Positions 42,597-50,906 of a stretch of 64,000 nt of DNA are shown piece by piece. Source of the DNA: Arthrobacter caoxuetaonis (GTDB lineage Bacteria; Actinomycetota; Actinomycetes; Actinomycetales; Micrococcaceae). The stretch's first letter is position 1. Each line of letters opens with the position of its first letter. The position numbers and the translations under genes are program-made. The stretch covers positions 744,001-808,000 of the forward strand of contig NZ_CP099466.1 in the NCBI RefSeq assembly GCF_023921125.1, written 5' to 3'. Below the pieces are notes generated by a model. It worked only from the letters and a program-made list of their open reading frames with translations. It had not been told where the DNA came from and made no database searches.

Positions 42597-43211
42597 TTAA
42601 CTCTGTGTAAACTCCTGGGCCCGCAGCCCTTCGATCAGGACTTCCAGTCCCAGTTCAAAGGCGGCTTCCGCCCGGCCTTCGATGGTGAACGGTGCCTGCA
42701 ATGCGCGGTCCAGCGCGGGAAAGTCACCCGGGGGAGGGGCCCACACGACGGCCGGGGCCGTCAGTTCCATAACCGAACCGAGCACCAGGTTATCGATCAG
42801 TGACAGCGCGGACACGATGCGGTTCGGCGGCAAGCCGGCCTGCTCCAGGGCGAGCGCCATCGTCTCGTAGGCAGCGAGGGCGCCTGTGTCCTGGACGGTC
42901 TGGGCCAGGATCAGCGGCACCAGCCGCGGGTGGGCTGCGATGCAGCGGCGGTAGGCGCGGACGACGGCGCGCAGTGCCTCGTCCCACGACAGGTCCTGGA
43001 CGGGCAGCTGGAGCTTTTCGGAGAAGACGCGCGCGCGGATGAGTTCGATGATGTGTTCGCGGTTCTGGATGTGGTTGTAGAGCGAGGACTGGCTGACCTC
43101 CAGTTCCCGGGCGATCCGGGGGAAGCTGAAGTTCCCGGTCGTATCGATCAGTTCCAGCGCCGTCGTAACGATGGCCTCGGCCGAAAGCAGCGGCGAGCGG
43201 GGGCGGGGCAT
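42597..43211 (-). CDS. TetR-family regulator of the MFS-amidohydrolase operon
   Basis: A 204-residue regulator with the helix-turn-helix FSFPRIARELEVSQSSLYNHIQNREHIIELIR (core VSQSSLYNHIQNREHII) and a TetR C-terminal domain of the type with ALSLIDNLVLGSVMEL. It is encoded immediately upstream of, and on the same strand as, the MFS gene, with the strong palindrome between them. It most likely represses the transporter and the enzymes until their substrate or an intermediate binds. Confidence 0.87.
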   Translation of the reverse strand: MPRPRSPLLSAEAIVTTALELIDTTGNFSFPRIARELEVSQSSLYNHIQNREHIIELIRARVFSEKLQLPVQDLSWDEALRAVVRAYRRCIAAHPRLVPLILAQTVQDTGALAAYETMALALEQAGLPPNRIVSALSLIDNLVLGSVMELTAPAVVWAPPPGDFPALDRALQAPFTIEGRAEAAFELGLEVLIEGLRAQEFTQS

Positions 43212-43398
43212 GGCGGGACTCCTCGATTAGTAGTGTCCACCAATCTACCGACACGGCGGCCGGCGGCGGTGGCGCAGCCTTCCACGAGCAGATCCAGCGG
43301 GCCTGCCGCCGTACCGTGACTGTGGCAGCGCCGCCGTCGTACCCCTACAGGAGGCTCTGCCCTCCCGCAGGGTCCGTACCCGGGGCTAAGCTCCGGGC

Positions 43399-43932
43399 AT
43401 GAACAGGGGAAATTTCTGGACGGCAGTCTCGGACTGGGCCATCACCTGGATTCCTGTGCTCGGACCGCTGGGCATCCTGACGACGGCACTGGTTGCCTAC
43501 TTTGCGTACCGGCAGAAACTCGAGGCAGACCGCCGCGCCCAGTGGTGGGTCCGGGCGCAGTGGGCGCTCGAAGCATCCCTGAGCGCAAATCCGCGCCGTT
43601 CGCTGGCCGGGCTGGCGGTGCTGAATGACCTGAAGACCAGCTCGCTCGCCACCCGTGAAGACCGGGAGTTGTTCCGGCTCATTGCCCTGACGGCGCGGGA
43701 TGAGCTTCTGGCTGAGGCTGCGCCGCCGGCCTCGGTGCGTGCGCGTGAGGCAGCTGGGTCCGGGTCCGGTGACGGGACTGTCCTGGAGACGCGGATCCTG
43801 GAGCAGGCTCATCTGCTGCTTGGATCCGCAGAGCCGGCAATGCGCCCGCCAAGAACCCGCCTGCCGGGAACCCGGGGCGCCGCTCCTGCGGGTCCGCCGC
43901 CGCCGTCCCGCCAGGAGGAACCGAGCGCCTAA
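43399..43932 (+). CDS. Hypothetical protein with one membrane segment
   Basis: A 177-residue protein I do not recognise. An N-terminal membrane segment (WIPVLGPLGILTTALVAYFAY, about residues 17-37, written here as WIPVLGPLGILTTALVAY) is followed by a basic, amphipathic region resembling a cytosolic helical domain (RAQWWVRAQWALEASLS), then a Pro/Ala/Arg-rich low-complexity tail of about 60 residues. No ribosome site is obvious. Codon use fits a real gene, but the function is unknown. Confidence 0.65.
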   Translation: MNRGNFWTAVSDWAITWIPVLGPLGILTTALVAYFAYRQKLEADRRAQWWVRAQWALEASLSANPRRSLAGLAVLNDLKTSSLATREDRELFRLIALTARDELLAEAAPPASVRAREAAGSGSGDGTVLETRILEQAHLLLGSAEPAMRPPRTRLPGTRGAAPAGPPPPSRQEEPSA

Positions 43933-43938
43933 GCGGGG

Positions 43939-43954
43939 TGGTGCTTCAGCACCA
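43939..43954 (+). terminator. Small hairpin after the hypothetical membrane gene
   Basis: TGGTGCT-TC-AGCACCA, 7-base perfect arms, seven bases after the stop. It is short and has no U-tract, so it is only a weak terminator candidate. Confidence 0.4.
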
Positions 43955-44102
43955 GCCTGCCGGCATCCCAATCTCGGCGGCTCCTTGCCGCCCATCCCGG
44001 CTGCTCCTACCGTAGAAGGACCCGGAACCATCGACCCCGCAACTGCGAAGGGCCCAAATCCAGGCCACTTGCCGTGCGGCGTCCGGACCCTGCGAGGCGA
44101 TC

Positions 44103-44609
44103 ATGGGCACACAACCGAACGATCCTATGTACAGCTACGGACAGGGCTATCCCCCGAGCGGGGTGCGCTCCAACCAGGGATGGGGGCTGGCGCTCGCCGG
44201 GCTGATCTTCGGGGTGGTTGCCCTGGGAATGTTCTGGATCCCGCTGATCAACTACCTGGCACTGGCGCTGGCAGTGGTGGGACTTGGACTCTCGATTGCG
44301 GCGCTGGTCATCGCTGTGCGCCGCGGTACTACGGCGAAGATCCTGTCCATCGCTGCTGTAATTGTCTCCGGGCTGGCGTTCGTGCTGTGTGCGATGGCTA
44401 TCTTCCTGTGGGGTGCCCTTTTCAGCAGCATCGGTGAAGACGAGGACACCACAAGATATGTGCCCGCACCCACAGTCACCATCACTAGTCCGGCTGCGAC
44501 AGGGAGTTCGGGCGGGATGGCTCCTTCGTCGTCGGCCCCGTCCACCGGAACCGGCACGTCAACCGGCACCTCAACAGGTGCGACGAGCTCCGCTACCTCG
44601 TCCGAATAG
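44103..44609 (+). CDS. DUF4190-like small membrane protein
   Basis: A 168-residue protein. A Gly/Pro/Tyr N-terminus (MYSYGQGYPPSG) is followed by three hydrophobic segments in the DUF4190 pattern (GWGLALAGLIFGVVALGM; YLALALAVVGLGLSIAALVI; ILSIAAVIVSGLAFVLCAMA) and a Ser/Thr/Gly-rich extracellular tail of about 50 residues. Such proteins are common in actinobacteria and have no defined function. Its last 39 bases overlap the end of the convergent EamA gene. Confidence 0.75.
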   Translation: MGTQPNDPMYSYGQGYPPSGVRSNQGWGLALAGLIFGVVALGMFWIPLINYLALALAVVGLGLSIAALVIAVRRGTTAKILSIAAVIVSGLAFVLCAMAIFLWGALFSSIGEDEDTTRYVPAPTVTITSPAATGSSGGMAPSSSAPSTGTGTSTGTSTGATSSATSSE

Positions 44610-45533
44610 GCGCCTTCGCTCCGGGGCGGTCGGCAGCTCCGCTGCCTGGGCCGGCGCCTCCGCCGGCATGAGCGTGCCGAGCCGCGACCCCCAAAGGGTC
44701 ACCGCAAGCAGGGACCCAAGAATCAGCAACAGTCCGCAGGCCTGGCCGGCACTGAAGGACTCCCGCAGCACAACAGCACCCGCCACCGCGGCGACGACGG
44801 GACTGAGCAGCGACAGGAAACTCACCTGTGAGGCCGGGAGACGTGTGATGCCGCGGAACCACAGCCAGTACGCCAGCACGGTGCCGGCAATCGCGAGATA
44901 AACATAGCCCGCAATGTTCACGGACGTGAGGGACGGCAGGGAGGCACCTTCCGCCACAAGCATCACCGGAACGAGGAAGAGCCCGCCGGCCACCAGCTGC
45001 CAGGCCGTCGAAACCAGCGGACCGGCCGGCGGCTGCCAGCGCTTAGCCAGCACTATCCCGGCTGCCATCGACACGGCACCTCCCAGTGCCGCCAGCACCC
45101 CCACGACGTCGAGCCGGGCATTGGCCTGCAGGACCAGCAGCCCTACCCCTGCTACTCCGGCAACCCCGGCACCCAGTTTCAGGGGTGTCAGCCGCTCGCC
45201 CAGCAGCCGCACCGCCAAGCCAGCCACGATCAAAGGCTGCACCGCTCCAACCATGGCGGCCACTCCGCCCGGCAGCCGGTACGCCGCCACAAACAGCAGG
45301 GCAAAAAACACCCCGAAATTCAGCAGCCCCAGCACCGCCGATTTCCACCACCAGGCTCCGGAGGGCAGCCGGCGCAGAACCACCAGCAGGATCAGTCCGG
45401 CGGGAAGGGAGCGCAGCACGGCAGCCAGCAGCGGCCGGTCCGGCGGCAGCAGTTCGGAGGTCACGAGGTAGGTCGTGCCCCAGATGGCCGGAGCAAGGGC
45501 AGTCAGGATCAGGAACAGCAATTTACTAAGCAC
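44571..45533 (-). CDS. EamA/DMT-family transporter
   Basis: A 320-residue protein with ten membrane segments in two EamA repeats (ALAPAIWGTTYLV opens the first; YLAIAGTVLAYWLWF and LSLLSPVVAAVAGAVVL lie in the second) and a basic C-terminal tail. It is probably a metabolite or drug exporter. The frame opens with GTG at 45533, inside a palindrome shared with the marR promoter; TTG at 45521 is an alternative start. A GTG start would leave almost no leader, so the mRNA may be leaderless. The divergent MarR-family gene is the likely repressor. Confidence 0.83.
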   Translation of the reverse strand: MLSKLLFLILTALAPAIWGTTYLVTSELLPPDRPLLAAVLRSLPAGLILLVVLRRLPSGAWWWKSAVLGLLNFGVFFALLFVAAYRLPGGVAAMVGAVQPLIVAGLAVRLLGERLTPLKLGAGVAGVAGVGLLVLQANARLDVVGVLAALGGAVSMAAGIVLAKRWQPPAGPLVSTAWQLVAGGLFLVPVMLVAEGASLPSLTSVNIAGYVYLAIAGTVLAYWLWFRGITRLPASQVSFLSLLSPVVAAVAGAVVLRESFSAGQACGLLLILGSLLAVTLWGSRLGTLMPAEAPAQAAELPTAPERRRLFGRGSGARRTC

Positions 45534-45559
45534 TTAGCAATAATTACTTAAGCACTTAG
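45526..45559. promoter_or_regulatory. Twin MarR-type sites between the EamA gene and marR
   Basis: CTAAGCACTTAG (45526-45537) is a palindrome with 5-base arms. A second near-copy, TTAAGCACTTAG, ends at 45559, 22 bases further on, or about two helical turns. The pair fills the 45-base gap between the divergent starts, so a bound MarR dimer at each would block both genes. Confidence 0.7.
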
Positions 45560-45578
45560 CAATGTCTAGACTGGAGGC

Positions 45579-46055
45579 ATGAGCGACCACGTCGACAACG
45601 TCCTGGCCCAGTGGGCCGCAGAGCGCCCTGACCTGGACGTTTCCCCGATGGCTGTCCTTGGCAGGCTCAGCCGGGCCTCGCGCCGGCTGGACTCCGAACT
45701 TGCGCAGACCTTCGCCACCCACAACCTCGACGCCGCCGGATTCGACGTCTTGGCGACCCTTCGCCGGGCAGGTGCTCCCTACGCGCTCAGCCCCAAGGAC
45801 CTGGCCGCCGGTGCCATGGTGACGTCCGCCGCCGTCGCACAGCGGCTCAATAAGCTCGAGGCGCGCGGTTTGGTGGAACGCTCCCGGAACGACGACGACG
45901 GCCGCAGCACCCGCGTGACGCTCACCGAAACGGGCAGGCAGCTGGTCGATGCCGCGCTGCCGGACCACGTCGCCACGGAGCATCGGCTGCTCGAGCCGCT
46001 CACCGGCGTCGAACGCCAGACGCTCGCGAAGCTGCTGGCAAAACTCGGCGGCTGA
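45579..46055 (+). CDS. MarR-family regulator
   Basis: A 158-residue winged-helix regulator with the MarR core: PKDLAAGAMVTSAAVAQRLNKLEARGLVER, wing RSTRVTLTETGRQLV, and helical dimer ends. Divergent from the EamA transporter with two operator-like palindromes between. GGAGG lies only one base before the ATG, too close for normal initiation. A six-codon frame beginning at 45562 (MSRLEA) ends in an ATGA overlap with this start, so initiation by reinitiation is possible. Confidence 0.85.
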   Translation: MSDHVDNVLAQWAAERPDLDVSPMAVLGRLSRASRRLDSELAQTFATHNLDAAGFDVLATLRRAGAPYALSPKDLAAGAMVTSAAVAQRLNKLEARGLVERSRNDDDGRSTRVTLTETGRQLVDAALPDHVATEHRLLEPLTGVERQTLAKLLAKLGG

Positions 46056-46197
46056 CGCCCAATCTCCGTCACATGGTATTCGCGTAATCCGGACCGAAAA
46101 CGGGGTGCGCACTTCCGCCGGAGGGGCCGGGAGGGGAAGGCTGCCTAAGTACGCAGCACTGCGCAAGTCACTACGCCCTCCAAGGAGCTGGTTTCCC

Positions 46198-48123
46198 GTG
46201 TCTTTCCATCCGCCCCGCCCCCGCACCCGCGTGGCCGCAGTCCTCGCCACTGTCTGCGCGGCTAGCCTGATCCTTATGCCGTCAGCAGCCGCCGCCCCAG
46301 GACACGGACATGGCTCCGGCCACTCGTCCGGCCACGGCCACGGTCACGGCCATGGCCACGGAAACGGACACGGACCTAAACCCGGGCATCCCGGTCACCC
46401 CGGGCATCCAGGCAAACCGGACAAACCGGGCAAGCCAGGCAAGGACCAAACCGCCACGGTAACCGTGATGGGCACCTCCGACCTGCACGGCTACATCGAG
46501 AACTGGGACTACTTCAAGGATGCGGAGTACGACGACGCTGCGGGCAACGATGTGGGTCTCGCCAAAATCTCGGCACTGGCCAACCAGGTCCGGGCGGACC
46601 GGGGAGAAGCCAATACCCTGCTGATCGATGCCGGTGACACGATCCAGGGGACGTCGCTCACGGACTACTTCGCCAACGTCGAGCCGATCACCGAGACCGG
46701 CGAAATCCACCCGATGGCGGCCGCCATGAACGCCATGGATTACGACGCCGCCGCGCTGGGCAACCATGAATTCAACTACGGCACCGACCTCCTCGCAGAG
46801 TTTGAGGACCAGCTGGACTTCCCGCTGCTGGCGGCCAACGCCGTGGATGAGAACACCGGCAAACCCGCCTTCACCCCGTACATCATCAAGACAGTGAAAC
46901 CGAAGGGAAACAAGCCGATCAAGGTCGGCATCCTGGGCCTGACGAATCCGGGTATTGCCATCTGGGATAAGGGCAATGTGGAGGGCAAGCTGCGCTTCCC
47001 GGACCTGGTGGAGACGGCAGCGAAGTATGTGCCGCGGATGAAGGCCGCGGGCGCCGACGTCGTTGTGGTCAGTGCACACTCCGGAACCTCCGGCACCTCC
47101 TCCTACGGCGACGGACTGCCGCTGGAAAATGCTGCCACGCAGGTAGCCGAGGAAGTCCCGGGGATCGACGCGATCCTGGTGGGCCACGCGCACCAGGAAA
47201 TCCCGGAACACTTCGTCACCAACAAAACCACCGGCGAGCAGGTGCTGCTGACCGAGCCGCTGAACTGGGGCATGCGGCTGTCCGTCATGGACTTCGAACT
47301 CACCAAGGTGCGCGGAAAATGGGACGTGACGTCGGCGTCGTCCTCCCTGCTGAATGCCAACACCGTGGAGCCGGATCCGGTGGTCTCCGGCCTGGTGCGC
47401 GATGCCCACCAGCGGGTGATCGACTACGTCAACACCCCGGTGGGCACAGCTACGGAATCCATGCCGGCGGCGGAATCGCGGTACCGGGACACCGCGGTGA
47501 TCGATTTCGTCAACGAAGTCCAGGCCGACGCCGTCGAGCGGGCGCTGGCCGGCACCGAAAACGCGGGACTTCCGGTGCTCTCCATCGCTGCACCGTTCAG
47601 CCGCACGGCCGTTATCCCCGAAGGGCCGGTGACCATCCGCGACATCGCCGGACTCTACGTCTTTCCCAACACGCTCTACGCGGTGGACATGACCGGCGCG
47701 CAGATCAAGGATTACCTGGAGTATTCGGCGAAGTACTTTGTGCAGACTGCTCCGGGTGCTCCGATTGATCCGGAGACGCTGACCAACGCGGATGGCACTC
47801 CGGACTACAACTACGACATGTTCTCCGGGATCTCCTACGACATCGACATCTCCCAGCCGGCGGGGCAGCGGATCACCAACCTGATGTACGACGGCGCTGC
47901 GCTGGATCCGGCGCAGCACTTTGCCGTGGCCACGAACAACTACCGCCAGTCCGGCGGCGGGAACTTCCCGCACATTGCCACGGCTCCGGTGCTGCTCAAC
48001 CAGCAGACCGAAATCCGCCAGCTCCTCATCGATTACGTGGTGGCGAACCAGAGCATCGACCCGTCCGCGTTTGCGGAGGAGAACTGGCGGCTGGTCCGGG
48101 CCGGGGTGCCGGTGTTCGGCTAG
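46198..48123 (+). CDS. Secreted 5'-nucleotidase/2',3'-cyclic phosphodiesterase family protein
   Basis: A 641-residue secreted phosphatase. The signal peptide (about 1-34, ending SAAAA) is followed by a striking linker of Gly-His and Pro-Gly-Lys repeats (about 36-84). Next is the metallophosphatase domain with D-x-H in GTSDLHGYIE, GDTIQG, GNHEFNYG and GHAHQEIP, and the C-terminal nucleotide-binding domain (RDIAGLYVFPNTLYAVDMTG; YRQSGGGNFPH). It should release phosphate and nucleosides from nucleotides outside the cell. GTG at 46198 with AAGGAG 10 bases upstream is the start; longer in-frame extensions overlap marR. It is preceded by a 140-base promoter region. Confidence 0.88.
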   Translation: MSFHPPRPRTRVAAVLATVCAASLILMPSAAAAPGHGHGSGHSSGHGHGHGHGHGNGHGPKPGHPGHPGHPGKPDKPGKPGKDQTATVTVMGTSDLHGYIENWDYFKDAEYDDAAGNDVGLAKISALANQVRADRGEANTLLIDAGDTIQGTSLTDYFANVEPITETGEIHPMAAAMNAMDYDAAALGNHEFNYGTDLLAEFEDQLDFPLLAANAVDENTGKPAFTPYIIKTVKPKGNKPIKVGILGLTNPGIAIWDKGNVEGKLRFPDLVETAAKYVPRMKAAGADVVVVSAHSGTSGTSSYGDGLPLENAATQVAEEVPGIDAILVGHAHQEIPEHFVTNKTTGEQVLLTEPLNWGMRLSVMDFELTKVRGKWDVTSASSSLLNANTVEPDPVVSGLVRDAHQRVIDYVNTPVGTATESMPAAESRYRDTAVIDFVNEVQADAVERALAGTENAGLPVLSIAAPFSRTAVIPEGPVTIRDIAGLYVFPNTLYAVDMTGAQIKDYLEYSAKYFVQTAPGAPIDPETLTNADGTPDYNYDMFSGISYDIDISQPAGQRITNLMYDGAALDPAQHFAVATNNYRQSGGGNFPHIATAPVLLNQQTEIRQLLIDYVVANQSIDPSAFAEENWRLVRAGVPVFG

Positions 48124-48338
48124 GTTGCACGGGTTCGTAGAGCCGCGCCGTTCGTTGGGTTGCGTTCGGTGCGCTCACGCCCGTTCGTTGGGGCGCTCGT
48201 TTGGCTGCGTCCTGAGTTCAGCGTTGCTGAGCTCGGTGTTTCCGGGCGCGGCCGATTTTCGCGGGGGAGTGTCCTCAGGCTCCAGGTGCGGAGGTCCTCG
48301 ATTTCGATGGGCCCGAAATTCCTCCGCCTTGGGACTTC

Positions 48339-48530
48339 CCTGCCGGTTTGGGACATTCCTGCCAGCGCGCCGCGGAGGATTGTCCCCAACTGGCAGGGAT
48401 TGTCCCGAACTGGAGGAAATATGCCTCGGATTGGTGCCCAAACTGGCGGGATTGTCCCGAGCTGGAGGGTTTCGGCCCAAGCCTGGTGGTGTCCCCAACC
48501 GGAGGGATTTGGGCCAGGTTCCGTGCCCAA
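48339..48530. repeat. Degenerate ~20-base tandem repeats (GATTGTCCC-nAnCTGG)
   Basis: About seven imperfect units, for example GGATTGTCCCCAACTGGCAG (48377-48396), GATTGTCCCGAACTGGAGG, GGTGCCCAAACTGGCGG and GATTGTCCCGAGCTGGAGG, spaced 17-23 bases. Two earlier units (TTGGGACTTCCCTGCCGG, TTGGGACATTCCTGCCAG) appear in reverse sense. It is not a CRISPR: spacing is irregular and there are no unique spacers. The function is unknown. Confidence 0.7.
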
Positions 48531-48750
48531 GCGCTCGCCGGTTCGGGTTTTCGCTGCCACTTCGGCCTTTCGCTGCCACATACAACCGGCAGCGAAAACT
48601 GGAACAGGGAGCAGAGCAGATTACCGGCAGCAGAAACCCCGGCCCCGCCCCACCCCACCCATCCCCGCCCCCAAACGTCACACACGCGATGCTTGTTGTG
48701 ACCTGCGTCATGCCTCCAGTACAGTGTCTGCACCAGCACAGTTTCGACTA

Positions 48751-48776
48751 TTGAATCGCCTGTTCAAATAACGAAC
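48751..48776. promoter_or_regulatory. Overlapping inverted repeats ahead of the aromatic hydroxylase
   Basis: TTGAA (48751-48755) with TTCAA (48763-48767), and GTTC (48762-48765) with GAAC (48773-48776), each separated by 7 bases, 60-90 bases upstream of the start. The arrangement suits an IclR- or MarR-type site for an aromatic pathway, but no regulator gene is adjacent. Confidence 0.4.
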
Positions 48777-48837
48777 ACCGAAGGCGCAGTAATCCGGTCG
48801 GACACCCGCAAGAAGACACAACGAAGTGAGGACACCC

Positions 48838-50736
48838 GTGCAGTTCCACCACCACGGCTACGTATCCGGCGATCCGCGCGTACAGCCCGCAGCCGGCGTC
48901 GGAATCAACCGGCCCGAAGAGCTCCCCGATGAGATGGACGTGCTCATTGTCGGCTCCGGTCCCGCCGGCATGCTCGCCGCCGCACAGCTGTCCCAGTTCC
49001 CGGACATCACCACCCGGATCATCGAACGCCGTGACAGCCGGCTGGTGATCGGCCAGGCCGACGGCATCCAGGCACGCAGCGTGGAAACCTTCCAGGCCTT
49101 TGGCTTCGCGGAGGAGATCATTGCCGAGGCCTACCGGATCACCGAGATGTGCTTCTGGCGCCCGGATCCCGAGAACCCGCAGAACATCGTCCGCTCCGGC
49201 CGCGCGCTGGACGATCCGACCGGCATCAGCGAGTTCCCGCACCTGATTGTGAACCAGGCCCGCGTGCTGGACTACTTCGCCCGTGTCATGGCGAATTCAC
49301 CCACCCGGATGAAGCCGGACTACGGTTATGAGTTCGTGGACCTGGAAGTCGACGACGACGCCGAGTACCCGGTAACAGTCACCCTGCGCCGGACTGCCGG
49401 CCCGGACGAAGGCGCCGAGCGCATCGTCAAGGCCAAGTACGTGGTGGGCTGCGACGGCGCCCGGAGCAAGGTCCGCCAGTCGATCGGCAGCACCCTGGCC
49501 GGCGACGCCGCCAACCACGCCTGGGGTGTCATGGACGTCCTGGCCAACACCGACTTCCCGGACATCCGCACCAAGTGCGCCATCCAGTCCTCCAACGGCG
49601 GCAGCATCCTGCACATTCCGCGCGAAGGCGGGCACCTGTTCCGCATGTACGTGGACCTGGGTGAAGTTGCCGAGGACGACAACGGTGCTGTCCGCCAGAC
49701 GAGCATCGAAGAAATCATCGATAAGGCCAACGCGATCCTGCACCCCTACACGCTCGACGTGCGCAACGTGGCCTGGCACAGCGTCTACGAGGTGGGCCAC
49801 CGGCTCACCGACCGGTTCGACGACGTCCTGCCCGAGCAGATTGGCAAGCGCACCCCGCGCGTCTTCATCACCGGCGATGCCTGCCACACCCACAGCGCCA
49901 AGGCCGGCCAGGGCATGAATGTGTCCATGCAGGACGGGTTCAACATTGCCTGGAAGCTCGGCCACGTGCTGGACGGCCGCGCCCCGGAAAGCCTGCTCGC
50001 CACGTACTCCGCCGAACGCCAGGTGGTTGCCAAGAACCTGATCGACTTCGACAAGGAATGGTCCACACTGATGGCCAAGAAGCCCGAGGAGTTCGAGAAC
50101 CCCTCGGACCTCGAGGACTTCTACGTCCGCACTGCCGAGTTCCCCGCCGGCTTCATGACCGAATACACGCCGTCCATGCTGGTCGGCGAGGCCCGGCACC
50201 AGGACCTGGCGACGGGCTTCACCATCGGCAAGCGCTTCAAGTCAGCTCCGGTGCTGCGCGTCTGCGACACCAATCCGGTGCAGCTCGGGCACCAGGCCAA
50301 GGCTGACGGCCGCTGGCGGATCTACGTCTTCGCCGACGCCGCCGAGGCCGGCACGCCTTCGCCGACCACGGAGCTCGCCGAGTGGCTGCAGAACGCTCCG
50401 GAATCACCGCTCGCCGCGCAGCCGGCCGACGGCGACGGGGATGCCTGGTTCGACGTCAAGGTCATCTACCAGCAGGACCACACCGGCATTGACCTGGGCG
50501 CGGTTCCGGCGGTCTTCAAGCCGCAGGTCGGCCCGTTCAAGCTGAATGACCTCACCAAGGTCTACGGCACCGACCCGGAAGCGGACATCTTCGAGCAGCG
50601 CGGCCTGGACCGCGGCGGCGTCGTCGTTGTGGTCCGCCCGGACCAATACGTTGCCAACGTGCTGCCGCTGACCGCGACGGCGGAGCTCGGTGAGTTCTTC
50701 GCTCCGCTGCTGCCGGCGCGCCAGGCACAGCGCTAG
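48838..50736 (+). CDS. FAD-dependent aromatic hydroxylase (phenol 2-/3-hydroxybenzoate 4-monooxygenase type)
   Basis: A 632-residue class A flavin monooxygenase: FAD motif VLIVGSGPAGMLAAAQL (about 35-51), the DG motif VVGCDGARSKVRQSIG, the GD motif RVFITGDACHTHSAKAGQGMN (in part GDACHTHSAKAGQGMN), and a C-terminal thioredoxin-like domain as in phenol hydroxylase and MobA. Length matches MobA-type 3-hydroxybenzoate 4-monooxygenases (about 640). The GTG at 48838 with GAGGAC 5 bases ahead is chosen over a GTG 12 bases earlier. It should hydroxylate a phenolic ring using NAD(P)H and O2. No ring-cleavage gene is next to it. A strong terminator follows. Confidence 0.87.
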   Translation: MQFHHHGYVSGDPRVQPAAGVGINRPEELPDEMDVLIVGSGPAGMLAAAQLSQFPDITTRIIERRDSRLVIGQADGIQARSVETFQAFGFAEEIIAEAYRITEMCFWRPDPENPQNIVRSGRALDDPTGISEFPHLIVNQARVLDYFARVMANSPTRMKPDYGYEFVDLEVDDDAEYPVTVTLRRTAGPDEGAERIVKAKYVVGCDGARSKVRQSIGSTLAGDAANHAWGVMDVLANTDFPDIRTKCAIQSSNGGSILHIPREGGHLFRMYVDLGEVAEDDNGAVRQTSIEEIIDKANAILHPYTLDVRNVAWHSVYEVGHRLTDRFDDVLPEQIGKRTPRVFITGDACHTHSAKAGQGMNVSMQDGFNIAWKLGHVLDGRAPESLLATYSAERQVVAKNLIDFDKEWSTLMAKKPEEFENPSDLEDFYVRTAEFPAGFMTEYTPSMLVGEARHQDLATGFTIGKRFKSAPVLRVCDTNPVQLGHQAKADGRWRIYVFADAAEAGTPSPTTELAEWLQNAPESPLAAQPADGDGDAWFDVKVIYQQDHTGIDLGAVPAVFKPQVGPFKLNDLTKVYGTDPEADIFEQRGLDRGGVVVVVRPDQYVANVLPLTATAELGEFFAPLLPARQAQR

Positions 50737-50747
50737 TACACATAAGC

Positions 50748-50788
50748 AAAGGACGACGGCGGCACTTTCGGTGCCGCCGTCGTCCTTT
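50748..50788. terminator. Strong hairpin terminator after the hydroxylase
   Basis: 18-base perfect arms AAAGGACGACGGCGGCAC (50748-50765) and GTGCCGCCGTCGTCCTTT (50771-50788) around the loop TTTCG. It begins 12 bases after the stop and is A/T-flanked, so it can work in both directions. Confidence 0.92.
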
Positions 50789-50906
50789 GCGTTAACGCCG
50801 GCACCGTTTCGCCGGCCGAATATTGCCGCTCGCCCTCCCGGCCAACCGCGCCCGGCCGTACGCTGGGCTGAGCACAGCTCCGCTCCCGCCGCCCAGGGAT
50901 GGCACT

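Larger units (their letters stand above)
48124..48837. other. Gene-free region with a degenerate repeat array
   Basis: 714 bases without a convincing gene. The first 200 bases are unremarkable, the middle holds the repeats at 48339-48530, and the last 150 bases carry the promoter of the hydroxylase gene. Long open frames on both strands are by-products of the repeats. Confidence 0.5.

Noticed and set aside
48339..48530. CRISPR array
   Set aside because: Units are imperfect, 17-23 bases apart with no unique spacers, partly in both senses, and there are no cas genes.
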